Part shown: in pieces, positions 52,624 to 60,229 of the stretch
How the letters are laid out: each line of letters opens with the position of its first letter
Position numbering within the stretch: the first letter of the stretch is position 1
Source of the DNA: Terriglobus roseus DSM 18391
GTDB taxonomy: Bacteria; Acidobacteriota; Terriglobia; Terriglobales; Acidobacteriaceae
DNA: 64,000 nt
Direction of reading: 5' to 3'
Assembly (NCBI RefSeq): GCF_000265425.1
Contig: NC_018014.1
Location: forward strand, 1,364,001 to 1,428,000
Program-made: the position numbers and the translations under genes
Notes under the pieces: generated by a model
Seen by the model: the letters and a program-made list of their open reading frames with translations, nothing else
Database searches by the model: none
Told to the model about the DNA's origin: nothing

Positions 52624-53436
52624 ATGGCCGATATCCAAAGGCTGAGCTTGAACCAGGCCACCGTGCAGAACTGGAGTGTGAAGGAAGCCGTGGACGGCTG
52701 TGTCCGCCACGGCATCCCCTCGATCGCTCTTTGGCGTCACAAAATTCATGAGGCAGGCCTGCAGCAGAGTGCGCAACACGTACGCGACGCGGGCCTGCAC
52801 GTCTCCAGCGTCTGCCGCGGCGGCATGTTCGTCGCGCCCTCCGCTGCAGAGCGCAAAGAGCGCATCATGGACAACTTCCGCGCAGTCGAAGAAGCGAAGG
52901 AACTCAACGCTGACTCGCTCGTCATGGTCGTCGGTGCCTCCACAGAAGTGCCCATCGCGGATGCACGTCAGATGGTCGCGGATGGCCTCGCGGAGCTGGT
53001 GCCGTACGCACGCGAACAGGGCGTCAAGATTGGCCTTGAGCCCCTGCACCCCATGTACGCAGGGGACCGATCCGTCCTCAACACCATCGACCAATCACTC
53101 GCCATGGCGGCGCCGTATGCTGCAGACGAAGTCGGTCTCATCCTCGATGTCTTTCACATCTGGTGGGATCCCACCGTCTTCGAACAGATCCAGCGCGCAG
53201 CAGGACGCATCTTCGGCTTCCACGCCTGCGACTGGCTGGTGCCACTGCCGGACACGCTGCTTGGTCGCGGCGTCATGGGCGATGGTGTCATCGACAATCA
53301 CGCGCTACGCCTCGCCGTAGACGCCGCCGGCTACAACGGCCCCATTGAAGTTGAGATCTTTAACCAGGCGCTTTGGGATACGCCCGGCGACGATGTCCTG
53401 AATAAAGTCGTCGAGCGTTTCACCGCACTGGTCTAG
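52624..53436 (+). CDS. TIM-barrel sugar isomerase/epimerase (xylose isomerase-like)
   Basis: A 270-residue AP-endonuclease-2-type TIM barrel. Metal-binding acidic and His residues are placed as usual: IGLEPLHPMY (Glu and His), VGLILDVFHIWWDP (Asp, His), RIFGFHACDWLVP (His, Asp) and GPIEVEIFNQALW (Glu). It lies three bases after the oxidoreductase stop and 15 bp before the GH88 gene in an operon, consistent with isomerising a sugar acid or keto sugar. Confidence 0.8.
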   Translation: MADIQRLSLNQATVQNWSVKEAVDGCVRHGIPSIALWRHKIHEAGLQQSAQHVRDAGLHVSSVCRGGMFVAPSAAERKERIMDNFRAVEEAKELNADSLVMVVGASTEVPIADARQMVADGLAELVPYAREQGVKIGLEPLHPMYAGDRSVLNTIDQSLAMAAPYAADEVGLILDVFHIWWDPTVFEQIQRAAGRIFGFHACDWLVPLPDTLLGRGVMGDGVIDNHALRLAVDAAGYNGPIEVEIFNQALWDTPGDDVLNKVVERFTALV

Positions 53437-53451
53437 TACAGGAAATTTGAG

Positions 53452-54903
53452 ATGAAGATACAGAACGAATTGAAAGCATCCGACCACGTCGCAGCGCTTG
53501 CGCGCCTCTTCGAACTCGCGACCGAAAAGACAGCACGCATCGCAGCCCGCTGGACACCGCAGATGGGCGCACCCGTAGTCACCGCAGCCGGCGTCTACAA
53601 GGGACGCAACTGGACGCAGTGGACTCAGGGCTTCGCCTACGGCAACGCGCTCCTCTGCTATGACATGACGGGCGACAGGGACATGTTGCGCATCGGCCGC
53701 GACAACACCCTCCATTACATGGCGGAACACATCTCGCACACCGGCGTGCATGACCACGGCTTCAACAACCTCTCCACCTACGGCCAGCTTCGCCGCCTCA
53801 TGCTGGAAGGCAAGACCGAACGCAACGAATGGGAGCTCAACTTCTGCGAGCTCGCCATCAAGACCAGCGGCGCAGTGCAGGCAGCGCGCTGGACTGACCT
53901 TCCCGAGGGCCTTGGCTACGTCTACTCCTTCAACGGATCGCACTCGCTCTTCATCGACACCATGCGCACCGTTCGCATCTGCAGCGCCGCATACGCGCTT
54001 GGCCACACGCTGCTCGGCGAACAGGACCGCTCCATCAACCTGCTCGCACGCATGCTCATCCACGCGAAGACGTCGTCGCAGTACAACATCTTCTTCGGCG
54101 AAGGCCGTGACATCTACGACACGCCGGAACTGCGCGGCCGCACCGTGCACGAAGCCGTCTTCAATCCTGCCAGCGGCACCTTCCGTTGCCCCTCCACACA
54201 GCAGGGCTACACGCCGTTCACCACGTGGACCCGCGGCCTCGCCTGGGCGATGCTGGGCTACGCGGAAGAGCTTGAGTTTGTCACCTCTCTCGATGAGAGC
54301 GACTTCACGGCAGCAGGCGTCATGACCAAGGCAGAGGCCATCGCCCTCATGACACGCACCGCAAAGGCCACCTGCGACTTCTACATTCAACAGGGCACTG
54401 CCGCAGACGGCATCTGTTACTGGGACACCGGCGCGCCAAACATGCACAAGCTCGGCGACTGGCAATCCGCTCCTGCGGATCCCTTCAACGCCTTCGAACC
54501 CGTCGATGCATCGGCAAGCGCAATCGCAGCACAGGGCCTGCTACGCCTGGGCCGCGCACTCGGCGCCGAAGGCAAGGAGTATCTCCAGGCCGGTCTGACC
54601 GTTGCGAAGACCCTGCTGCAGGAGCCGTATCTCTCCACCGACGCCGCGCACGAGGGCATCCTGCTCCACAGCATCTATCACCGTCCCAACGGCTGGGACT
54701 ACGTGCCGGCCGGCTCTGCAATTCCCTACGGCGAATCCAGCATGTGGGGCGACTATCACATGCTCGAACTCGGCCTGCTCCTGTCTCGCCTCGCCGAAGA
54801 CAAGTACTACACCTTCTACTCAGCGGCTTCAGCCGCTGAGACAGACCACCAGAAGTTTCTAAGTGGCTTTAGCCACCGGGATAGACACGCAGAAGAGTCG
54901 TAA
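53452..54903 (+). CDS. GH88-type unsaturated uronyl hydrolase, C-terminus extended by repeats
   Basis: A 483-residue cytoplasmic enzyme with no signal peptide. Family marks: HDHGFNNLSTYGQL (Asp about 101), HSLFIDTMRTVRICSAA (Asp about 169), and TTWTRGLAWAMLGYAEEL (about 259-270), matching the W-x-R-G-x-A-W of unsaturated glucuronyl hydrolases. It would remove the unsaturated uronic acid that a lyase leaves at the end of oligosaccharides. The last 27 or so residues, after KYYTFY, come from the GGCTTCAGCC repeats that begin at 54822; the ancestral stop seems to have been lost and the frame now ends in the second or third repeat. The tail is unlikely to be functional. AGGAAATTTGAG precedes the start. 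Confidence 0.85.
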   Translation: MKIQNELKASDHVAALARLFELATEKTARIAARWTPQMGAPVVTAAGVYKGRNWTQWTQGFAYGNALLCYDMTGDRDMLRIGRDNTLHYMAEHISHTGVHDHGFNNLSTYGQLRRLMLEGKTERNEWELNFCELAIKTSGAVQAARWTDLPEGLGYVYSFNGSHSLFIDTMRTVRICSAAYALGHTLLGEQDRSINLLARMLIHAKTSSQYNIFFGEGRDIYDTPELRGRTVHEAVFNPASGTFRCPSTQQGYTPFTTWTRGLAWAMLGYAEELEFVTSLDESDFTAAGVMTKAEAIALMTRTAKATCDFYIQQGTAADGICYWDTGAPNMHKLGDWQSAPADPFNAFEPVDASASAIAAQGLLRLGRALGAEGKEYLQAGLTVAKTLLQEPYLSTDAAHEGILLHSIYHRPNGWDYVPAGSAIPYGESSMWGDYHMLELGLLLSRLAEDKYYTFYSAASAAETDHQKFLSGFSHRDRHAEES

Positions 54904-55171
54904 GTGGCTTTAGCCACTGAGATAGAAGCAGCGGGAAAATTCCGCCCGGCTTCAGCCACCGAGATAGAAGCAGCGAGAAAATTCCGCACGGCTTTAGCCA
55001 CAGGGATAGAACATGCAGAAGAATCATAAGTGGCTTTAGCCACCGAGATAGAAGCAGCAAGAAAATTCCGAACGGCTTTAGCCACCGGGATAGAACATGC
55101 AGAAGAATCATAAGTGGCTTTAGCCACCGAGATAGAAGCAGCGAGAAAATTCCGAACGGCTTTAGCCGCCG
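54822..55171. repeat. Nine-copy 42-bp GGCTTTAGCC repeat array
   Basis: The ten-base core GGCTT(T/C)AGCC occurs nine times, at 54825, 54865, 54906, 54948, 54990, 55032, 55074, 55116 and 55158. The last seven are spaced exactly 42 bp. Units alternate between two flanks: one with GATAGAAGCAGCGAGAAAATTCCG and one with GATAGAACATGCAGAAGAATCATAAG, giving an 84-bp higher-order period. Each core can form a short hairpin. The array begins inside the end of the GH88 gene and ends 29 bp before the SDR start; the 296 bp between those genes hold nothing else. Relatives of the core recur at 56161 and 56199. Confidence 0.9.
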
Positions 55172-55199
55172 AGATTCGCAACCGTATGGGACTCCAGAA

Positions 55200-56000
55200 A
55201 TGTCATCGAACAACAACACCTCCGGCAAAGTAGCACTCGTCACAGGCGGAACGCGCGGCATCGGCCTCGGCATCGCGAAGCGCCTCGCCACCAGCGGCTT
55301 CCACCTCGTCATCACCGGCCGCCGCGATAAGGCGGACGCGCAGGATGCGCTAAACGACGTGGCGCAATCCTTCCGCGACAACACACAGCGTGTGGAGTAT
55401 CAGCAGGCCGATGTCTCCAGCGCGACAGAGCGGCACTCCATGCTCGACGCCATCGACGCAAGCTTCGGCGGCGTGGACGTGCTGGTCAACAACGCAGGCA
55501 TCGCACCACGCGTGCGCGCGGATGTGCTGGAAGCCACGGAAGAGAGCTTCGACGAACTTATCGGGACCAACCTCAAGGGGCCCTACTTCCTGACGCAGGC
55601 CGTTGCCAACCGCATGATTGCGCGCCAGCAGCAGTCCACCACCCTTCGCTGCATCATCAACGTCAGCTCCATCTCGGCAACCGTAGCGAGCGTCAACCGA
55701 GGCGACTACTGCATCAGCAAGGCAGGCATCGCCATGGCTACCAAGCTATGGGCCGCACGCCTCACGCAGTTCGGCATCGGCGTCTACGAGGTCCAGCCAG
55801 GCGTCATCGCAACCGACATGACCGCAGGAGTCAAAGGCAAGTACGACGCGCTCATCGAAGGCGAACTTCTCCTGGACAAGCGCTGGGGAACACCCGACGA
55901 CGTAGGCACAGCCGTAGCCATGCTCGCCACCGGCCAACTACCTTACGCGCCCGGCGCTGTACTGGTGCTCGACGGCGGACTAACCCTGCCACGCCTCTAG
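55200..56000 (+). CDS. Short-chain dehydrogenase/reductase
   Basis: A 266-residue SDR of the 3-oxoacyl-ACP reductase-like type: nucleotide loop VALVTGGTRGIGLGIAKRL, DVLVNNAGIAPR, catalytic Ser of NVSSISAT and Tyr-x-x-x-Lys of YCISK, and a C-terminal PYAPGAVLVLDGGLTLPRL. In this locus it may reduce or oxidise a sugar acid intermediate. No good ribosome site is visible because repeats run almost up to ATG 55200; expression may depend on read-through from the GH88 gene. Confidence 0.85.
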   Translation: MSSNNNTSGKVALVTGGTRGIGLGIAKRLATSGFHLVITGRRDKADAQDALNDVAQSFRDNTQRVEYQQADVSSATERHSMLDAIDASFGGVDVLVNNAGIAPRVRADVLEATEESFDELIGTNLKGPYFLTQAVANRMIARQQQSTTLRCIINVSSISATVASVNRGDYCISKAGIAMATKLWAARLTQFGIGVYEVQPGVIATDMTAGVKGKYDALIEGELLLDKRWGTPDDVGTAVAMLATGQLPYAPGAVLVLDGGLTLPRL

Positions 56001-56084
56001 TCATCGTCGGACGGATCGCGTGGCTCGGCTGCGTAGTACGTAAAGACCGTCTCCTGCCGGCGCGCCTCCGGGCAGTACCGAAAG

Positions 56085-56309
56085 GGGTGCCCCATTCATG
56101 ACAGCATCACCGTCATGAGTGGGCCATCGCGCAAAGCGCGATCTTCTTTCGGAGGGGCATGGCTTTAGCCATGCCATCAAGAACCCATAACCAGAACCGG
56201 CTTCAGCCGCTGAGGGATTTTGTCTCCCTGACACACATCAAGCGGAGACCACCAACCCGGATGCCCCCACCTTCGCGAAGCTAAGGTGGGGATTCGTGCG
56301 CAGCACGAA
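56085..56309. repeat. Mosaic of six different palindromes in a 474-bp intergenic region
   Basis: Between the SDR (ends 56000) and the alginate-lyase-type gene (starts 56475) six hairpins follow each other: a 12-bp stem with one wobble at 56091-56123, ATCGCGC-AAA-GCGCGAT at 56126-56142, GGCATGGCT-TT-AGCCATGCC at 56156-56175, CGGCTTCAGCCG at 56198-56209, CCCCACCTT/AAGGTGGGG at 56265-56291, and TTCGTGC-GCA-GCACGAA at 56293-56309. Two contain the GGCTT(T/C)AGCC core of the array at 54822. They look like scattered REP/BIME-type elements. From 56310 to 56474 no feature is evident except the promoter region of the next gene. Confidence 0.8.
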
Positions 56310-56474
56310 CCGCTTCGCCCTAAACGCTTCACGGCTCTTCATTCTTCAGCGCTATCGTGACGATCAAACGTGTCAAACGGTTAGTAACTTCACACACCTC
56401 ACACGTTAGCGAAGTGTTGTACTCGCAAGCCTTTTCCCGGCTCCACCAGAAGGCAAAGCAGAAACAGGTCCTCC

Positions 56475-57686
56475 ATGAATCCCTCAACACACTGGACTCG
56501 CCGCACCTTCTGCCGCGCCGCAGCCGCAACAGCAGTGTTGCCCCGGCGCATCTTCGCACAAAAGAGCAACGCGGGTTACGACCTCGTCGCGAAGACCGAC
56601 CGCAAGCGAATCATGGATGCGGCCGCGCGCTACCGGCAGGAAAAACCAGAGACAATTACCGCAGTGACCTCGCCGCGCTCGCCCGGCGGTCCGCACGACT
56701 TCTTCTCGGAGGCCGACTACTTCTGGCCCAATCCCGCCAACCCGACCGGTCCGTACATCAATCGCGACGGTCAGAGTAATCCCGACAACTTCAACGAGCA
56801 CCGCAAGCGCATGATCCGCCTCTCCATTCATATGCCGGCGCTGACCGCATCCTGGTTGCTGACAGGCAATCGCACCGACGGCATGCTCGCCGCAGACCAT
56901 CTCCGTGCATGGTTCATCACGCCCGCAACGCGCATGAACCCCAACCTGCAGTTCTCGCAGGGCGTGCACGGCGTCTCCACCGGTCGGAACTACGGCATCA
57001 TCGACACGCTGCACCTGGTCGAGGTCGCGCGAGCCGCCAGCCTCATCGCATCAGCACTGATGAGCAAAGCCGACCGTGATGCGCTGCATGCGTGGTTCGC
57101 CGACTACCTGCACTGGATGAAGACGAGCAACTTCGGCATCGCCGAACGCGACACCAAGAACAATCACGCCGTCTGCTGGGCGTTGCAGGCCTCCGAATTC
57201 GCACGCCTCATCGGCGATGAAACCACCCGTGCCGAAGTCCGCACGCAGTACGAGAACCTCTTTCTACCAAAGCAGATGGCGCCCGACGGCAGCTTCCCCC
57301 TCGAACTCGCGCGCACCAAGCCCTACGGTTATTCCATCTTCAACTTCGACGCGATGGCCATGCTCTGCCAGTCGCTGCTGGACAGCGATAAGGACATCTA
57401 CTCCTTCGCTCTCCCGACCGGGCAGGGCATCTGCAAGGGCGCGGCGTTTCTTTATCCCTACCTGAAAGACAAGTCCGCGTGGCCCTACGCGAAAGACGTG
57501 CAGCACTTCGACTCCTGGCCCGTACGCTCCCCCGGCCTGCTCTTTACCGGCCTTGCATGCCGGCGCGACGAATACCTCGCTCTCTGGAAGACGTTGCCCG
57601 CCGATCCCACCGACCCTGAGATCATTCGCAACTACCCGGTACGCCAGCCGCTCCTGTGGTTCGGCAAAGCACCGGCCCGCGCCTGA
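56475..57686 (+). CDS. Secreted alginate-lyase-family protein
   Basis: A 403-residue protein with a Tat-type signal (TRRTFCRAAAATAVLP, twin Arg). The mature protein is an alpha/alpha toroid of the alginate lyase family: SPGGPHDFFSEADYFWPNPANP, HMPALTASWLLTG, then IAERDTKNNHAVCWALQASEFARLI with the N-N-H motif that carries the catalytic residues, and AMLCQSLLDSD. It would cleave or process a uronate-containing polysaccharide outside the cytoplasm, giving the unsaturated ends that the GH88 enzyme removes. 42 bp upstream of the GH2 gene, likely co-transcribed. True substrate may not be alginate. Confidence 0.8.
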   Translation: MNPSTHWTRRTFCRAAAATAVLPRRIFAQKSNAGYDLVAKTDRKRIMDAAARYRQEKPETITAVTSPRSPGGPHDFFSEADYFWPNPANPTGPYINRDGQSNPDNFNEHRKRMIRLSIHMPALTASWLLTGNRTDGMLAADHLRAWFITPATRMNPNLQFSQGVHGVSTGRNYGIIDTLHLVEVARAASLIASALMSKADRDALHAWFADYLHWMKTSNFGIAERDTKNNHAVCWALQASEFARLIGDETTRAEVRTQYENLFLPKQMAPDGSFPLELARTKPYGYSIFNFDAMAMLCQSLLDSDKDIYSFALPTGQGICKGAAFLYPYLKDKSAWPYAKDVQHFDSWPVRSPGLLFTGLACRRDEYLALWKTLPADPTDPEIIRNYPVRQPLLWFGKAPARA

Positions 57687-57728
57687 ACACTCGCACAACC
57701 TCGCTCCACGTACACCCAGGAGATCCGC

Positions 57729-60194
57729 ATGACCCCGACACGACGCGCCTTCCTCGTCGGCAGCGCCGCGCTCTGCGCCACAACACTCGTTTCATCCAGG
57801 CTCATGGCCGCCTCCACAACGACAACTCCTGACGTAACGATCCTCGACAAGGACTGGGAGTTCTACCGAGGGCCGCTCGAACCGTGGCAGGTCTGGCACA
57901 GCGAAGAACTCGTCACATGGGAGCCGCAAACCGTCCCGCACTGCTTCAACCACTACGACGCCTGCGACCCCGACATACCGGCCTATCGAGGATCGGGCTG
58001 GTACCGGACAAAGCTCAAGGCAGCAAACCCCTATCGCGACGGCCGCACCATGCTCCTCTTCGAAGGCGCCGCCCAGACCTCCGAGGTCTTCATGGGGACG
58101 ACCTCCGTCGGAAAACACATCGGCGGCTACAACGAGTTCGCAGTCGACATCACGGACGCCTTGAAGACATCCAAGGACGGGGCGCTGGCAATCCACTGCA
58201 GCAACGCGCGCGATCTGGACCGTATGCCATCCGACTTAAGCGACTTCACGCTCTACGGCGGACTCATCCGGCCGGTGCATTTGGTCTATCTGCCGGAACT
58301 GGCCATTGAATCGATTTATTCCGTGCCAGAATGGCACCCTGGAGACACTTCTGCGACCGTATCGGTCACCGCGCGACTCTCCGGAAACACGACCAGAACC
58401 GCGTCGCAGATCCCGTTCACAATCAAGCTGATCGACTCCTCCGGTAAGGTCGTAACACAGCAAAAGCTCAGCAAAAACGCAGGTCAGGCAGAGTTCGAAC
58501 TCGCAACACTCACCATTCCAGCAGTGCAACCATGGTCGCCGGAAACCCCAACCCTCTACCGCTGCGAAGTAACAATGGGCACCGGCGCTGACACATCAGT
58601 GACCACGCACCGTTTCGGCATCCGTCACACGAAATTCGAAGCGCAAGGCCCATTTCTATTGAATGGAAAGCGCCTGCTACTGCGCGGCACACATCGTCAC
58701 GAAGACGGCGCATACTACGCCGCAGCCATGCCCGCAGACCAGGTACGTGAAGAGTTCCGATTGATCAAAGCAATGGGCGCAAACTTTATAAGACTAGCGC
58801 ACTATCAGCAATCGCGACAGGTCCTCGACTTATGCGACGAGCTTGGTCTTCTCGTCTGGGAAGAGGTGCCATGGTGCCGCAGCGGCGTTGGATCGGCAAC
58901 CTTTCAGCAGCACGGCAAAGACACACTCACCGCCATGATTGATCAACATCGCAACCATCCGTCCGTGCTGATGTGGGGTCTCGGAAACGAAGACGATTGG
59001 CCCGGCGAACTGAATGGCGACGACCGTGAAGCCATCCGAACTTACATGCGAGAGCTGCACGAGTTATCGCACAAGTTAGATCCTTCGCGCGTCACGTCGT
59101 ATCGCCGTTGCGACTTTGCGCGGGATATTCCGGATGTTTATTCGCCTTCGATCTGGGCGGGCTGGTACGGCGGACGTTACACGGAGTACGCAGCAGCCCT
59201 GGAGAAAGCGCGCAAAGCCGTACCGCACTTCATCCACATGGAGTGGGGCGCGGATAGCCATGCAGGCCGTCACGCAGAGGACCCAGATCCCGCGCTTGGC
59301 ACCGTCGCAACCGGTAAAGGAACTGCCGAGAAGGGGTTTGATTACAAGCTCACCGGCGGTACGCAGCGCATGGCGAAAGACGGCGAGTGGAGCGAGACCT
59401 ATGCCTGCGATCTCTTCGACTGGTACCTGAAGACGTCGGAGTCAACGCCGTGGCTTACGGGCACGGCGCAGTGGGTCTTCAAAGACTTCACCACGCCGTT
59501 GCGTGTCGAAAACCCCGTGCCCCGCGTGAATCAAAAGGGTCTCATCACACGCGACATGCAGCTCAAGGAAGGTTATTACGTCTTCCAGTCATTCTGGGCA
59601 AAAGAACCGATGTTGCGCTTGTATGGACACAGCTTTCCTTTGCGATGGGGTAAAGCAAGACAGAAGCGCACAGCGCGCGTGTACTCGAATTGCAGCGAGG
59701 TCGAGCTATTCCTGAACGGTAAGTCAGTCGGCAGACGCAAGCGCGATCCGAACGATTTTCCCTGTGCGGGGTTGCGCTGGGAGCTGGCATTTACCGAGGG
59801 CCGGAATGAGCTGCGTGCCGTCGCGCATGAGGGTGGTAAGACGCTCGAAGATACCGTTCAATTTCGTTACGAAACCCGCCCATGGTCGAAGCCGGTAAAG
59901 CTTCTCTTGCGCACTGTTGCAACGCAAAATGGAAGGTCAACCGTGGAAGCAGAGCTGGTCGATGTGGCTGGTGTGCGGTGCCTGGATTCGCGCGCTGTCG
60001 TGCGCTTCTCACTTGCGGGTGATGGCAGACTGATCGACAACCTCGGCACGCCGGATGGATCGCGCGTCGTGCAGCTTGCAAACGGTCGCGCACGCATCAC
60101 CGTCGACCATCGCGAAGCAGTAGTGGTTGGCGTATCAAGCGATAACATCATTCCTGGATATCAGGAATTAGGGAAACATAATGGCCAGGCATAA
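57729..60194 (+). CDS. Secreted GH2 glycoside hydrolase (beta-galactosidase/beta-glucuronidase type)
   Basis: An 821-residue enzyme with a Tat-like signal (TPTRRAFLVGSAALCATTL) and AGGAGA before ATG 57729. Domain order is that of family 2: jelly-roll sugar-binding domain (TVPHCFNHYDACDPDIPAYRGSGWYRTKL), Ig-like domain, TIM barrel (GPFLLNGKRLLLRGTHRHEDG, then MWGLGNEDDW with the acid/base Glu, and HFIHMEWGADSHAGRH with the nucleophile Glu), and C-terminal beta domains (RVYSNCSEVELFLNGKSVGRR). It would trim neutral or uronic side residues from the same polymer. The stop codon lies inside a terminator hairpin. Confidence 0.85.
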   Translation: MTPTRRAFLVGSAALCATTLVSSRLMAASTTTTPDVTILDKDWEFYRGPLEPWQVWHSEELVTWEPQTVPHCFNHYDACDPDIPAYRGSGWYRTKLKAANPYRDGRTMLLFEGAAQTSEVFMGTTSVGKHIGGYNEFAVDITDALKTSKDGALAIHCSNARDLDRMPSDLSDFTLYGGLIRPVHLVYLPELAIESIYSVPEWHPGDTSATVSVTARLSGNTTRTASQIPFTIKLIDSSGKVVTQQKLSKNAGQAEFELATLTIPAVQPWSPETPTLYRCEVTMGTGADTSVTTHRFGIRHTKFEAQGPFLLNGKRLLLRGTHRHEDGAYYAAAMPADQVREEFRLIKAMGANFIRLAHYQQSRQVLDLCDELGLLVWEEVPWCRSGVGSATFQQHGKDTLTAMIDQHRNHPSVLMWGLGNEDDWPGELNGDDREAIRTYMRELHELSHKLDPSRVTSYRRCDFARDIPDVYSPSIWAGWYGGRYTEYAAALEKARKAVPHFIHMEWGADSHAGRHAEDPDPALGTVATGKGTAEKGFDYKLTGGTQRMAKDGEWSETYACDLFDWYLKTSESTPWLTGTAQWVFKDFTTPLRVENPVPRVNQKGLITRDMQLKEGYYVFQSFWAKEPMLRLYGHSFPLRWGKARQKRTARVYSNCSEVELFLNGKSVGRRKRDPNDFPCAGLRWELAFTEGRNELRAVAHEGGKTLEDTVQFRYETRPWSKPVKLLLRTVATQNGRSTVEAELVDVAGVRCLDSRAVVRFSLAGDGRLIDNLGTPDGSRVVQLANGRARITVDHREAVVVGVSSDNIIPGYQELGKHNGQA

Positions 60195-60208
60195 CAATGC
60201 CTGGCCAT
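60181..60208. terminator. Terminator hairpin overlapping the GH2 stop codon
   Basis: ATGGCCAGGCAT (60181-60192) and ATGCCTGGCCAT (60197-60208) form a perfect 12-bp stem with an AACA loop. The GH2 stop TAA (60192-60194) lies at the loop, so the last four codons are part of the hairpin. It separates the convergent GH2 and GH31 genes and can serve both. Confidence 0.7.
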
Positions 60209-60229
60209 CATGCTCTTACTAACTTGAAC

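Noticed and set aside
54822..55171. Possible CRISPR array because of even spacing
   Set aside because: The stretches between cores are themselves repeated in two types, the core is only ten bases, and no cas gene is near.
54816..55181. Minus-strand frame with a 14-residue repeated peptide
   Set aside because: It is produced by the 42-bp repeat array, whose period is a multiple of three; no ribosome site and no known fold.
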